Assembly: GCA_001839685.1 (NCBI GenBank)
Contig: MLAK01001037.1
Span: 18,897-82,896 of the forward strand
Origin: Tritrichomonas foetus
Taxonomy: Eukaryota > Parabasalia > Tritrichomonadida > Tritrichomonadidae
Length of the DNA: 64,000 bases
Direction of reading: 5' to 3'
Shown here: positions 47,601-57,417 of the stretch, one piece after another
How positions within the stretch are numbered: the stretch's first letter is position 1
How the letters are laid out: every line of letters starts with the position of its first letter
Program-made: the position numbers and the translations under genes
The notes under the pieces: model-generated
Databases searched by the model: none
Told to the model about the DNA's origin: nothing
What the model saw: only the letters and a program-made list of their open reading frames with translations

Positions 47601-50261
47601 TCAACTGATGAAAATCATCCATTTGATCCTGAAATATGGTTTCCATTTTTATTTAATATAACAATCATGCCACCCTTACAATTTCCTTTTCTGACGCCTG
47701 TTGCTTACCAAGCAACTTCATATTATTGTATGTTTAATCCAATTCCAACCAAGTTTGCTCCAAATTTCATAAGTATTTGTACTGGTGTTAATGTTGTTGA
47801 TCTATATACAAGTATTTTGCAAACATCATCGCTATTTACTTTAGATTTCTTTATTTCCAAAGCTACTGAAAATCAATGCTTTTTCATATCTATATGTCAA
47901 TGTTTCAAAAAGCCGAATACTGCAATAAAAGATTTAAGTCTTTTATTCAATTCGATTTCACCACAACAAGAAACAAATGAAAATGATCTCTGTGATTTTG
48001 ATAGTTTAATATATCGAAATATCGGATCACTACTTGCATCAGCCACATTCTATATTTGTCAATCTAATGGTGAATTTCGAGAATATGCTTTTCGTTTGAT
48101 TTATCATATTTCATTATTTGCAGTTTCACAGGGATGGTTAAATGCTTTTTCGCTTTTACCTATTTTAGAAAATATCGGTTCTTGTTATATAAATCGACTA
48201 TTTCCAGTAGCACGATCACAATTATTAATTTTGGGCAAACAACTTTGTAATGTATTTCACTCATTTTGTGAACAATTTTTAAATCGATCAATTGATATTT
48301 TAAAGTCAAGAACTCATACAAAATTATTCGTTGATATTATTGCTCCATGGTTTGGTAATGTTATTATTGGTCGTCAATATGGCATTGTTCCGAATAATCA
48401 TGTTGTCTACTTTACCTCACATTCATTTGTGAAGAAAGTTTTAACAATGTCTTTCAGAAAGGGTCATAATTCTTTTGATGTTGATTTTACTCGTTCACCA
48501 TTGTCGACTAATAGTGAAATTATTTTTGATATGATTTCGAAATCTAATCCACTTTATTTTATTGATTTCATTCTTTCCGAAAATCAAAGTGCAAAACCTT
48601 TATTAATATTTCTTGCTTTGAAATATCAAGATATTGCAATTCCTTATCTTTTTGATTATTTGCATTTTGATTATGCTTTTTATCAAGTTGTTAAAAAACA
48701 GAATATTGAAGAATATGTAAATGTAATCAAAAATATATTATCTGTAATTTATTCTCTCCTTGATAAAAATTATTTTATTCTTTCAAAGCAGATGCATATA
48801 TTGTTTGTTTTTTGTTATGTCAATCATGCTTCTATTCAATCAAAAATCGAAGCCATTTCTCAAAAAATTCTACTTTTTTATAAAGTTCAGAACTTTGAGG
48901 ACTGTATTGATTATTTTGATGAAGCTCAAACTTCTGAACTTATCAATGAAACATTTCACTGGATGATTTCTTTTCCAAGAATTGAAGAAGCAACCAAAGC
49001 AATAGGCTTATTAAGTAAATTTTCACGAATTTCACACAATCAAAAGAATGATATAATAACAACAATTAAAACACTTTGTGCTATTTTATCTAGATCTAAT
49101 AAGATTAATAATTATTTCTTATATTGTAAATATATTTCAAAACTCTTACAATTACTCGATAAAATAAATTCGATACCAATTGATTTAGTAGTTGATATTT
49201 TAAACTGCAATTCGAAGCTGTTTTATCCTTTATTCGAATGTGCTTTGAGTATATTTATGAAACATATTACTAGTTTTTCAGGTGATTTTAATTCCATCTT
49301 ATATTCACTAATAACCGCTGAGCTATCAGAAAATAATATCGATGATATATTTCAAATAATCATCAGTCTTAATTCATTGGATTCGAATATAGATAAAAAC
49401 AGTTCATTTTTTGCATTAATTCCATATATTGCTTCAAATAACTCACATATTGATTCACATCCAAATTCACTGTGTAATCAAATATTTGGTGGAAAAGCGG
49501 AAATCATTTCTGAATATGCTAAAACATATGAAATTAAAGATATAATAAAAGAAAAGGAGGAAATTGAAAATCCATTAACAAAGAAATTTGAGGAATTAAT
49601 GAATGAAATAATTGATGAATTATCAGGTGATCAACTTTATTTATTGATTTCATTTTTCATGGAAATCCTAAGAGTTTCAGATGAAAAATATTTCAAAATT
49701 ATTTATGCAATTTCAATTGTTTTCCTTCGTAAGAGCCCAAATGAATTAACTGTTTCACCGTCAGTTTTTACATCTTTGGCCAAATATGTGATTAAATTTA
49801 CTAAAAGTACCGAAGTTTGTAAATTCATTCGAATTTTTCAACCATTTGACACAGTCATTTTGCCTTCTCGACAATCCAAAAAGAGTTTCCCAAATTTACT
49901 GACATTAAAAGACTATGTACCACAATTTTATGAATCTTATCCATCTTTTGTCATGGATAAAAACTTTGCTGACTGCCAAATCACTGAAGAACTGAAAAAT
50001 CGAATATTTAATATTAAATTGCCAAAATTCGAAAATAGAGAAAAGAAATATTTAAACAGTAAAAACCAAATAGTGATTTCACAGAATTTCCCTCGATACC
50101 AAATTAGTTATCTCAAAATGAAAAATCAAATACAGAAGTCAATCCAAAAACTAAAAGGAAAGAATGTATGCTTAAATAAACTCGATATAGAACCGATCAA
50201 AAGAGTGAAATGTGATGTTTTTAGAGTAACAGCAACTGATATAGACTCCATTTTTGAGTAA
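44694..50261 (+). CDS. Furry/Tao3/MOR2-like cell morphogenesis protein
   Basis: An 1855-residue, almost entirely helical HEAT-repeat protein. Order and spacing of segments recall the Furry (fungal Tao3/Mor2) family, which scaffolds NDR kinases in polarity and morphogenesis: an N-terminal part (IIKFLFDSFSPFVKDQIGRI ... RFFSRIPLDM), a middle segment with FREYAFRLIYHISLFAV and a LFVDIIAPWFGNVIIG counterpart of the family's LLPWMDNIEL motif, and a C-terminal part with LINETFHWMISFPRIEEATK matching the ALRWATEC-type segment. Similarity is weak and judged by eye. The protein is shorter than animal Furry (about 3000 residues) and ends in a basic tail. TCA lies one base before the ATG. Confidence 0.8.
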   Translation: MEKDEKPIIKFLFDSFSPFVKDQIGRIRDNFPVSTEDETKFNDSIYYFLKFFTFYDSNIYSILVECHEIAKMDVKYFIPKFLRFFSRIPLDMKATEYEFPGYFDGFMKQNSSMSYSYRCSAFYISTIIVTTFFYDLTVKFDSLKPDELSFVFKSLNDYLFQNVDDENSFRLLYLFVSKFSQIFYYISKVNPDLIFTEAFSRLQNIQTQKKEYQIFLLRLHSSIRYPPTIVGNINTLNGSITSLISLLTSNKSSFPKLLSAGDDFLRNFLGFLLPLDQTSESLSLIKDIGRMYGKIQNEHFLCNSTLVLFSTLCSNKQITSYFSYNKFISSLQRVTLNQCKACDLIKTFTAYLCGSNYAPPFQCELTGENYKWRPNSDDNIYLLKEMCDKVLVNKTLFISSPQELTSFFCQIVALNFDWFNKNVLNQIIDEFFFYNSSAVLQFAITILSPRSNFLKIFKTSETLLQFEDQMRKICNQIFETKSSEISNAKPLTFITNSFTESPNIKNLIDEIVTIADNTCVFPLNEPEPFPIFDYLQEWKNLIQGNIYFDNYINNIDEKDLKTFEYIPNTDDTLIKALTLHFFSLHQNIDHFLNKIPLFLFSDSPVVSAFTVRLLQAYVHITRNCSTLENLLTLQIQHYEQLYIFGLAILRVVESMDYCKIKLESDLSASVFAWQCVFIAAPYINIREIGFMLAEAIVPILPSDAPNFSKFIHENSDEISFKAISKFISFFSYDNIINFQKVSLRDVSRTSSYLLFHVFFSVTFSLFYVEINQCSPVYQKILHALVITLINAKPLTPSLLTNIADCHFVINLMTLRLITISALNNSITSQNIISMMLQGKRILKVLNNIFRINLSFFTSINPSLNITPFQPTNGMKILVLCYTVRQYQDTLSIETIEHNFRKVVMFMNEKNIIRNDIFEINTKDLHDAFDGYLPMALCHMMVTLKNVFKKLSNSFTLNQNNGVFLRSHICSTDENHPFDPEIWFPFLFNITIMPPLQFPFLTPVAYQATSYYCMFNPIPTKFAPNFISICTGVNVVDLYTSILQTSSLFTLDFFISKATENQCFFISICQCFKKPNTAIKDLSLLFNSISPQQETNENDLCDFDSLIYRNIGSLLASATFYICQSNGEFREYAFRLIYHISLFAVSQGWLNAFSLLPILENIGSCYINRLFPVARSQLLILGKQLCNVFHSFCEQFLNRSIDILKSRTHTKLFVDIIAPWFGNVIIGRQYGIVPNNHVVYFTSHSFVKKVLTMSFRKGHNSFDVDFTRSPLSTNSEIIFDMISKSNPLYFIDFILSENQSAKPLLIFLALKYQDIAIPYLFDYLHFDYAFYQVVKKQNIEEYVNVIKNILSVIYSLLDKNYFILSKQMHILFVFCYVNHASIQSKIEAISQKILLFYKVQNFEDCIDYFDEAQTSELINETFHWMISFPRIEEATKAIGLLSKFSRISHNQKNDIITTIKTLCAILSRSNKINNYFLYCKYISKLLQLLDKINSIPIDLVVDILNCNSKLFYPLFECALSIFMKHITSFSGDFNSILYSLITAELSENNIDDIFQIIISLNSLDSNIDKNSSFFALIPYIASNNSHIDSHPNSLCNQIFGGKAEIISEYAKTYEIKDIIKEKEEIENPLTKKFEELMNEIIDELSGDQLYLLISFFMEILRVSDEKYFKIIYAISIVFLRKSPNELTVSPSVFTSLAKYVIKFTKSTEVCKFIRIFQPFDTVILPSRQSKKSFPNLLTLKDYVPQFYESYPSFVMDKNFADCQITEELKNRIFNIKLPKFENREKKYLNSKNQIVISQNFPRYQISYLKMKNQIQKSIQKLKGKNVCLNKLDIEPIKRVKCDVFRVTATDIDSIFE

Positions 50262-50511
50262 ATAATTGTTTAGTTCTGCGTATTTTTATTATTTTATTTA
50301 CATTCTTATCTATCATTTCTTCTGACAAAAACATTGTTTTCCTGGTTTTCTGGAATAGAGCATTGAAACGTTTTAACTTTTTCAAAATAGTTTTCCTTAT
50401 TTTGTATGTCCGATGGTATTGTAAACTATAGAAAATATATAGTCACATGGTTTATTTTTTTTATCAAAAAGTTGTTCCTTCTTTTTCAAAAAGCATAAAA
50501 AAAAATAAAGA
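50262..50511. other. Intergenic region
   Basis: 250 bases of AT-rich DNA with no gene. TTTTTCAAAAAGC lies about 25 bases before the next start. Confidence 0.5.
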
Positions 50512-51957
50512 ATGACTGAAGAAGTACATAAACGAGAGCACCCAAGAAAAAGATCAATTGCCAGATATAACTCCACAGGACACATTCCCAACCTCCGAGA
50601 ATTTCATGCCTTTCCAGGTGAAAGTCCAACCTTTCGTTCACCGATTTTATCTCAAGAAACAATCGATTTAGTGATCTCTAAAGAGGAAGCTGAAAAAGAC
50701 TGCAGTACGAAATTGCTACTCGCCGTTTTTCGAAGCAAAGATCCAAAACAGATCGAAATCACCTGTCGAAAATTAACAAGCGTTTTAACTCAATATGATC
50801 ATTTCTTCGAAAAAATTGTTTCTTCAGAAGATCTCATCTCGTCTATTGTTGAAATTCCTTCAATAATCAACTCAGAAAAGTTCGCGACTTCATATTTTTC
50901 TTTTTTATTATCCCTCCTTCACAACGAAAATCCGGTCTTGATTGATGCAGGAATCATTTTTAATGTTCGAGAATTGATGGAAACTTATCCGCAAGCGCTT
51001 TTCAGTTTTTATACAGAAATTCCGTCAATCTCGGTCTATGCCAGAAATGCGATGGTCTGTGGTGGCATCATAAGTGATGTTGTAGAGTTTGCTAAAAAAC
51101 AAGAGCAGCATTGTGTTGAATGTGCTCATGTTTTATATTCAATATTTAAATGCCCAGAACCTGTTTCAAGTGATGACCTTGAAGTAATGCTTCCAGAAAT
51201 TACTTCACTTCTTTTCTCTTTAAAGAACGAAGATGCCGTTTATTACGTAGTTCATGCGATTGTTGTTTTCATCAATATTAACCTTGTAACCGCTCTATTT
51301 GACCTTAATGTGCATAAATTTATTGCTGACTCTTTATCTATACCAAGACTCACTCGAGTTTGTGTCTGTCTCACTGGCAACATGGCAGTATGTGATACTT
51401 CAGAAATCCAGCTTTTCATCCAGGTCGGAGTCATCCAAAAATTATTGGAAATCGCATTTCAAGACTGTGCTGCTGCTGCAGATTCTTATTGGGCACTCTC
51501 AAACTGTTTGGAATCTGCACCTAAACTGATGATCCCTGAAATACCCCTATCGTTCCTCACTCAAACTTTGGAAAGACTCCGTGATGTGAATATTAATGAA
51601 AATGTTCGAAAGGATGCTGTTTACTTTTTCGCTACACTTATGCTTTATTCACCACAATTGAAATTCCACATTGTTGTTAGCAAGGAAATTCTGACAAACG
51701 TTATTCACATGCTACATCATCACTCACAGGTGCCTAAAAATGTATTAATCAGATACATCGATAGTATTGGAAGAGTTTTGTTTGTAGGATTGACAAACGA
51801 AAAAATGAGATACATCATTCAACTCATTATTGAATCGAACGAGTTAGTTGAGATCCTGCACGTTCTGGCACAGGACAAGAGCAAAGTGATTGGGAACAAA
51901 GCCAAAACACTCATTTGTGAGATTGATGTAAAGAAAAAAGAATTGTCTGGTTTATAG
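50512..51957 (+). CDS. Armadillo-repeat protein, importin-alpha-like
   Basis: A 481-residue ARM-repeat protein. It begins with a basic cluster (KREHPRKRSIARYNS) reminiscent of an importin-beta-binding segment, followed by about nine ARM-like helical repeats. The best matches to importin-alpha are RLTRVCVCLTGNMAVCDTSE and DSYWALSNCLESAPKL, corresponding to the repeated A-W-x-LSN motif that lines the NLS groove. Most repeats lack the usual Trp-Asn pairs, so it is a divergent member, and binding of classical nuclear signals is uncertain. Alternative: another ARM adaptor. Base composition is somewhat richer in C and G than the preceding giant gene. Confidence 0.78.
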   Translation: MTEEVHKREHPRKRSIARYNSTGHIPNLREFHAFPGESPTFRSPILSQETIDLVISKEEAEKDCSTKLLLAVFRSKDPKQIEITCRKLTSVLTQYDHFFEKIVSSEDLISSIVEIPSIINSEKFATSYFSFLLSLLHNENPVLIDAGIIFNVRELMETYPQALFSFYTEIPSISVYARNAMVCGGIISDVVEFAKKQEQHCVECAHVLYSIFKCPEPVSSDDLEVMLPEITSLLFSLKNEDAVYYVVHAIVVFININLVTALFDLNVHKFIADSLSIPRLTRVCVCLTGNMAVCDTSEIQLFIQVGVIQKLLEIAFQDCAAAADSYWALSNCLESAPKLMIPEIPLSFLTQTLERLRDVNINENVRKDAVYFFATLMLYSPQLKFHIVVSKEILTNVIHMLHHHSQVPKNVLIRYIDSIGRVLFVGLTNEKMRYIIQLIIESNELVEILHVLAQDKSKVIGNKAKTLICEIDVKKKELSGL

Positions 51958-52338
51958 AATAAAAATTGATTGTAAAGTTTTATCTCTACTTACACATGTA
52001 ATTTAAAGATAAATTCTTAATTGCAGTTTAATTTAATGAGAGAAATTTGATTTATGTCACATCGTCTGAATTGCGGGCGAAAGTTAAACCAGAAATTTTA
52101 GGTGATTTTTGTAAGTCACCAAACTTCATCATAATCATTTTCAAATTTAATAGTAATTCTGAGAAAAAATCATAAAATTATTTGGTTAACTATTTATTCA
52201 TTAATTATTTTAAATTTATTCGTTATCCTCAAAAACGGTCTATTATTCAGAAATATTCAATGATAAGAATTTTGAAAATTTTGAAAGAACGAAATTGAAT
52301 GATGAATTTGTATAAAGTACGTTAAGTTATATTTTTCC
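51958..52338. other. Intergenic region with stem-loop
   Basis: 381 bases between tandem genes. Contains a GC-richer patch near 52060-52127 with the nested stem-loop annotated separately. The rest is AT-rich. Confidence 0.55.
52079..52127. other. Nested stem-loop
   Basis: GAAAGTT (52079-52085) pairs with AAACTTC (52121-52127) with a bulged A; inside, GGTGATTT (52101-52108) pairs with AAGTCACC (52113-52120) around a TTGT loop, eight pairs with one G-U. It could be a 3' element of the importin-like transcript or a small RNA. Confidence 0.3.
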
Positions 52339-53628
52339 ATGATGTATACATCGAGAAGAACTAAGCAAGAACCACCCAAATATAGAGCAGGACAAAATTT
52401 ATTCGATGAAGTTAAAAGTGGCTATGCCCGCACCTATGTTCTCGGTCAAGAAAGTCTATTTCCAAAAGAAGGATACGATTTTCCACAGCGCGACGTCTCC
52501 CAGAGGAAAAATTTATATAAAATCAATGAAGACTCACCATTCAATGTTCCAAAAGACGAAAAATACATTCGAAAAGGAAAAGTTGATAAAGTGATCACAA
52601 AAAATCGAAGTAAGGTATTACAAACAGAAACAGCTTGTACTAAGTGTGCTGCAAAAGCAATCGCTATGCCAACGCCAGGAGAATTGAGACCGATCAACTC
52701 CGAAATTGCAAAGCAAGCAATTCGTAAAGATCTTGACGCCCAAGTCACTCTGAGGGAAAAAATCAAAGTCGCGCAAATGAAAGAAGATGCAAAATGGGCA
52801 AACTATGAAAATAAGTTAGGACAAGATACACTCACAATTACTGGTAATATTGCAACAAAGAAATGGAAAAAGCAACAGGAACTTGCAAACGATTATAAAG
52901 AACAATTTGCTCTACATGCGCGAGTAAAAGAAGAAGAAAGAAGGCAGGATTTAAGAGAAGCTGCTATTCTGAAACAACAACAAAAAGAAGAAGAACTGAA
53001 AGAAAGAATTCATCAAGAAAAATTAAGACAACTTGCTCATGAAAGAAATCGAGAATTCCAAGCACGAAATGATGAATTGCTTCAAAGAAGAGAAAAAAGA
53101 ATTGAAGATGATCTTGCTGCTGAAAAACTAATTGCTAAACAAAAGGCAGAAGTTGATCAAAGAATGGAAGAAAGAAAAGAATTTGAAAGACAAAAAAGAG
53201 AAACTAGTAATATGATTAGAAATAGGCTGATTGAAAATCAATCAAGACAATTGGCAGATACACTTGCTAAACAACAAAAGTGGCAAGGAATCGCAGAATC
53301 TGAAATGGTTAAAAGACAGGAAGCAGAAAGAAAGAGGCAAATGCAAAGAAGGAAAGAAATGCAAGAAGAAAGAAATCGTGATTGGTTGAAATCTCAGAGA
53401 GAAAGAGATATGAAATATATCGACCAGAGAGATGAACCTGACTTTTATGATACTCCTGATGATGACTACAGACGCGCTGAAGAAGAGTTCAGAAAGAAGA
53501 AACTTTTAACTCTTCAGAAAGATCACAGATGGCAAATTGAAGACCGTAGAAGAAAGGAAAGAGAAGAAGTGAATCAACGTCGTAAATACTATGATAATCA
53601 ATTCTTCTTGAAAGATAATGAATGGTAA
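52339..53628 (+). CDS. Long coiled-coil protein, TPH-like, possible flagellar protein
   Basis: A 429-residue protein. Residues 1-125 are not coiled-coil (RAGQNLFDEVKSGYARTYV ... CTKCAAKAIAMPTPGELRP); residues ~126-420 form an almost unbroken Glu/Arg/Lys/Gln-rich coiled coil (KQQQKEEELKERIHQEK, RKEMQEERNRDWLKSQRE). This architecture resembles trichohyalin/plectin-homology (TPH) proteins, many of which are axonemal microtubule inner proteins or basal-body components, which would fit a flagellate. Coiled coils are easily over-interpreted, so that role is a guess. Two adjacent ATGs start the frame. No clear Inr motif is visible upstream. Confidence 0.78.
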   Translation: MMYTSRRTKQEPPKYRAGQNLFDEVKSGYARTYVLGQESLFPKEGYDFPQRDVSQRKNLYKINEDSPFNVPKDEKYIRKGKVDKVITKNRSKVLQTETACTKCAAKAIAMPTPGELRPINSEIAKQAIRKDLDAQVTLREKIKVAQMKEDAKWANYENKLGQDTLTITGNIATKKWKKQQELANDYKEQFALHARVKEEERRQDLREAAILKQQQKEEELKERIHQEKLRQLAHERNREFQARNDELLQRREKRIEDDLAAEKLIAKQKAEVDQRMEERKEFERQKRETSNMIRNRLIENQSRQLADTLAKQQKWQGIAESEMVKRQEAERKRQMQRRKEMQEERNRDWLKSQRERDMKYIDQRDEPDFYDTPDDDYRRAEEEFRKKKLLTLQKDHRWQIEDRRRKEREEVNQRRKYYDNQFFLKDNEW

Positions 53629-53834
53629 TTTTTCTCTGATTTTTCAATTATAAATTTATATGATAAAAATATTAGCAAAACTCATTCTCGATTTATGTTT
53701 ATGTTCTAATTTGAATAACATCCATCTTATTCTTCATCAATATCCTAAAAATACATCAAGATCCTAAAAACACATCAAAATCAGTGAAATGCTATGTGAA
53801 ATTGTTCGATGTATGACATATTATATGAAAAATA

Positions 53835-55109
53835 ATGGCACATTTAAAAATGAGTGAAGAAGAAGAGATAAATCACGATGAATCGATAGTAAACATTGAC
53901 GACGACGCTTCTTTATCTACGCTTGAAACACAAGAAGTCGAGAATCTGAAAAAAAAGGCAACTTATCGAATTGCATTTTTTATTTCGATTCCAGCTTTTA
54001 TGGGCTATGCATGTTGTTTTTCATTACAGAAAAGGTTATCATATGTTTTTGGATTAACAGAAGGAGTTTCTGGAACAAGATTATCTTTTATTTATGGCAT
54101 TGGTGTCTCTTTTGTTTTCTTTTTCAATCTTATTTTTCGAGTTTTAGGGCATAATATTATTTTTGGATTTCTTCATCCACGCAATCGTGTTATTGCCGCT
54201 TTCTTTTCCTTAATTATTGGCATGATTTTATTGTCGGTTTTATCACTCCAAAACACAACACAAAATGTAATTTGGGTGTTTATTTGTTATGCATTTGTTG
54301 GTGCCTGTGGTGGCTCTTTTGGTCCAAATATGCTTACTGTTGTGAATAATCTAGGCGACACTCGTTTATATGTTGTTTTGGCAATGCCATCTGGTGTTGC
54401 ATGCATCACGATTGTTTCTTTTGTTTTGATGGCAATTGGAATTCCTTTTCAAGCTTTTTATATTGTTACTGCTGTTTTATCAGTGATTTCTATGATTACC
54501 TACTTGTTTACGATCTATCCCGCTAATAAGAAATTTGAAAGTTCTGCTCCACATCAAACGAAATTTGATTTTAAATCATTCTTGAATGACTTAAAAGAAA
54601 TTAAAACCTGGTTTCCAAAAATTTGGAAGCATGCTTTTGTTTTTTTGATTAATATGATTTGTATTTCAATGTTTAATCCTGGTTGTACATTATATGCTTA
54701 CCAAAATCGAGTAACATTTAGACTATTGAATGTTATTGTGAAACATGAACTTTTCATGTTTTTATATAATTTAGGTGGTTTTATTGGTGATTTCTTCTCA
54801 AGAAAAGTAATGAATAAGAAAAGAATAGTGAGTCCAATTTTATTTTTTGTATTACATTTATTTGGTATTACAATTAATCTCTCACTTATTCCAGAAATTG
54901 CTCCATTTGCAGCTTTCATGTTCATGTGGGCAAATGGAGGACTTTATGTCCAATCAACAAAACTCATTAGTGAATTATTCAAAGAAAATTATCATTTAAC
55001 AGCCACATCAACTTGGCTATTCATTGGTGATGTTGGCTCAACATCTGGTTCTAATTTAATTCAGCCAATTAGACCATATATTGATTTGCTTAAGTCAAGC
55101 ATGTTTTAA
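53835..55109 (+). CDS. Polytopic membrane transporter, MFS/ENT-like
   Basis: A 424-residue protein with an acidic cytosolic N-terminus (EEEEINHDESIV) and ten or eleven hydrophobic helices. A long hydrophilic loop (residues ~232-265, PANKKFESSAPHQTK) divides it into two halves. Segments such as VGACGGSFGPNMLTVVNNLG and GGFIGDFFSRKVMNKKR resemble the G-rich and D-F-x-x-R/K motifs of MFS or equilibrative nucleoside transporters; a purine/nucleoside scavenger role would suit a parasite but is inference. An internal in-frame ATG six codons later (MSEEEEI) is an alternative start. No Inr motif decides between them. Confidence 0.8.
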   Translation: MAHLKMSEEEEINHDESIVNIDDDASLSTLETQEVENLKKKATYRIAFFISIPAFMGYACCFSLQKRLSYVFGLTEGVSGTRLSFIYGIGVSFVFFFNLIFRVLGHNIIFGFLHPRNRVIAAFFSLIIGMILLSVLSLQNTTQNVIWVFICYAFVGACGGSFGPNMLTVVNNLGDTRLYVVLAMPSGVACITIVSFVLMAIGIPFQAFYIVTAVLSVISMITYLFTIYPANKKFESSAPHQTKFDFKSFLNDLKEIKTWFPKIWKHAFVFLINMICISMFNPGCTLYAYQNRVTFRLLNVIVKHELFMFLYNLGGFIGDFFSRKVMNKKRIVSPILFFVLHLFGITINLSLIPEIAPFAAFMFMWANGGLYVQSTKLISELFKENYHLTATSTWLFIGDVGSTSGSNLIQPIRPYIDLLKSSMF

Positions 55110-55533
55110 AAATGTGACTATTTATAAAACTTGTATGTTACTGATGAATTCCAAATTTTACTCATTTGTTTTTCATTATCTGTATTCCTTGAATTATCAT
55201 GACAATATATTTTGAGATAAGATATTGTTGAATGCTGGCATTTTTCTTTAAAATGGAATGGGGCAAAAAAAATATTAATTCTGTTCAAATTTGTCACGTA
55301 TGAAAAAGACGATCTTCTTTTGGATTAATGAACAGAATCGCTAAAAGCAATAAAATAATCTCATCTAACATCAAAATCATGTCTTTTGTGAATATTAATT
55401 TGAGAAAAATCTGTTTTAATTGCTCCAATAATATAATTTTATACTGCTCGATAAGTTTGGATATATAACCGGAAAAATTGACAAATTTCATAAATAATTC
55501 AATGAGTTTATACAAATTTAATCTAATTTTTCA
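55110..55533. other. Intergenic region
   Basis: 424 bases, AT-rich, with no convincing gene or structure. TTTTTCAATG at its right end places TCA directly against the start codon of the SIN3-like gene. Confidence 0.55.
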
Positions 55534-57210
55534 ATGCTCGATTCCGCAACAGCGGATGAAGAAAATCCCTCCCTGCTTTTTATTCAAGAGCTTCGGAAAG
55601 CAGTTGGTGATGAGAACATTGAAGCAGCGATTCAAAATATCCGAACATCAGATATCCCACAATTTAGCACGCTTAATTTACTTTCAAATGGAAATCCAAG
55701 ATTATTAAATCAAGCAATGAATACAATCAATAACTGTGGAATCCGCCTTCCGATATCATATCAGTTTCCTATCCGATTTCCTTGGTCAAATGGTGAACGC
55801 AAGACATATGAAATTCCAAATATTTTTCCAGATAAACTAAACGAAATAAAAAAATTTATGGAATTGAAAGGAAATCCCTATCGTCCAATTGACATAATTT
55901 ATCGCTCAAATCAAGATCATTCCTTTCTTTCGTCGGATCTGAAAAATATTTATATTAATCAAAATGATTGGCATGGTGAAAACTATGATGTACTTCGGGT
56001 TTTCAGTGAAATTTCTAATCCAGATACTAAAGGGGATCTTGACGATATCATGGAATGGAGTTACACAAAAGTTAAGTATTCAAAAAGTTACCCCAAATGT
56101 AGTGGGAGTAAAGCTTGTGATATTCTACTTTTAAATCGTGATTGGATTGCATGTGAGCAAGATACTCAATATGAGACTCGCTCCAAAAGAGCAAATATTG
56201 CCCAAGTCACAGATGAAATGAAAGATATTGAAGATTTTTCAAATGATCTCGATGTTTTAGTCAGTCGAAATAAAAATGTTTATAGAATGTTACTACATGG
56301 TGGTCCAGAATGTGCATCATTCAGTCAAACTATTGCAGATGAATTTAATGAGCTTTTCGATGGAAAAGGTTCATTTTTTGTTGAATTGTTGAAAAAGTTT
56401 CCGGGAAAAGTTTATCCAATTGTATTGAATAAACTTAAAAAAAGAGCAAAAAAATTATATTTAAGAAAAATTGAAGAGCCTATTCGCTGGTCAAAAAAAT
56501 TGGAAACTATTTCACCAGTTCAGCGAACAGTTTTCCGCAAAAATTTAGTCAAACGACTAAAAACTAGCGAAATATTTTCCATCATCGGGAAAAAAATTAA
56601 TTATCCGGTAAACCAAGTATATTTATTAACGAAATTTGTAAGTATTGCGCGAGCAAATATGCCTGTTGATCCAGCTACTCCTAATCTTGATGACGATTTG
56701 CAAAAAACATTTCGAAAAATTTTAAATGAACTTAGAAATTCTACTCCCAGAATTATGAAAATAACTTTTTATCATGCTGCTTGCATTTATTGTGCAGCAT
56801 ATTTTGTTCATGAAGTATGTACTTTTGATGTAATTGATAACATTGAAATTTCAAGTGTAAAAACTGCAGTTGAAATTGGAATAACAGATGTCCAAGATCA
56901 TGGATATCAAAGAATTTTGAATATTATTGCGGATTCTATAAACCAGCGAAAAATTAAAAAAACTGTTGTCAGTCATCCAACAAATAATGCAGTCCTGGAA
57001 ATTTCAGGACTTGCGTTTAACATTGATTTGGATACATCCGCCAAATTAGTTCAAATTGGAAACTTATTCTTCAAACTTTTAAAAGATTTTGCCTTGGAGC
57101 CCCCTGGTGAAGCACCTTTTATTAAATGCATCATTGGATCTGGTGAAATTATGTTATTGTCGTCTGGAAATGAAATGATACAAATTAATCTTCGTGATTC
57201 AAAAAAATAA
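55534..57210 (+). CDS. SIN3-like transcriptional corepressor (HDAC-interaction region)
   Basis: A 558-residue protein. The region at residues ~185-350 parallels the SIN3 HDAC-interaction domain: the segment PKCSGSKACDILLLNRDWIA matches the CSGR...LC..VLND.WV block, followed by YETRSKRANIAQVTDEM, an acidic/helical spacer, then FVELLKKFPGKVYPIVLNKL, matching the I.ALKKNP..AIPVVLKRLK block, and RKIEEPIRWSKKLETI. In other eukaryotes this region docks class I histone deacetylases. I cannot see the PAH repeats that normally precede it, so this is a short form; the C-terminal 200 residues may correspond to the SIN3 C-terminal domain. TCA touches the ATG. Confidence 0.8.
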   Translation: MLDSATADEENPSLLFIQELRKAVGDENIEAAIQNIRTSDIPQFSTLNLLSNGNPRLLNQAMNTINNCGIRLPISYQFPIRFPWSNGERKTYEIPNIFPDKLNEIKKFMELKGNPYRPIDIIYRSNQDHSFLSSDLKNIYINQNDWHGENYDVLRVFSEISNPDTKGDLDDIMEWSYTKVKYSKSYPKCSGSKACDILLLNRDWIACEQDTQYETRSKRANIAQVTDEMKDIEDFSNDLDVLVSRNKNVYRMLLHGGPECASFSQTIADEFNELFDGKGSFFVELLKKFPGKVYPIVLNKLKKRAKKLYLRKIEEPIRWSKKLETISPVQRTVFRKNLVKRLKTSEIFSIIGKKINYPVNQVYLLTKFVSIARANMPVDPATPNLDDDLQKTFRKILNELRNSTPRIMKITFYHAACIYCAAYFVHEVCTFDVIDNIEISSVKTAVEIGITDVQDHGYQRILNIIADSINQRKIKKTVVSHPTNNAVLEISGLAFNIDLDTSAKLVQIGNLFFKLLKDFALEPPGEAPFIKCIIGSGEIMLLSSGNEMIQINLRDSKK

Positions 57211-57417
57211 TTGCTCTTTAGCTGTTTGTTTTCTATTTTTACATGATATAATTATAAATATATTACTATTATATGTTGATTAATTTTATTTTTTTATATA
57301 TTTCCATCAAAAAACTTGTTGTTTTAGGGACTTTTTACAAAAGAAACAAAAGTCAAAAATAAGGTCAGAATGAAATATGATAGAGATACATTCTATACAT
57401 TTATTATAAAATATATA
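57211..57417. other. Short spacer before the mariner element
   Basis: 207 bases of AT-rich DNA. I see nothing in it except the probable TA insertion target at its end. Confidence 0.5.
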
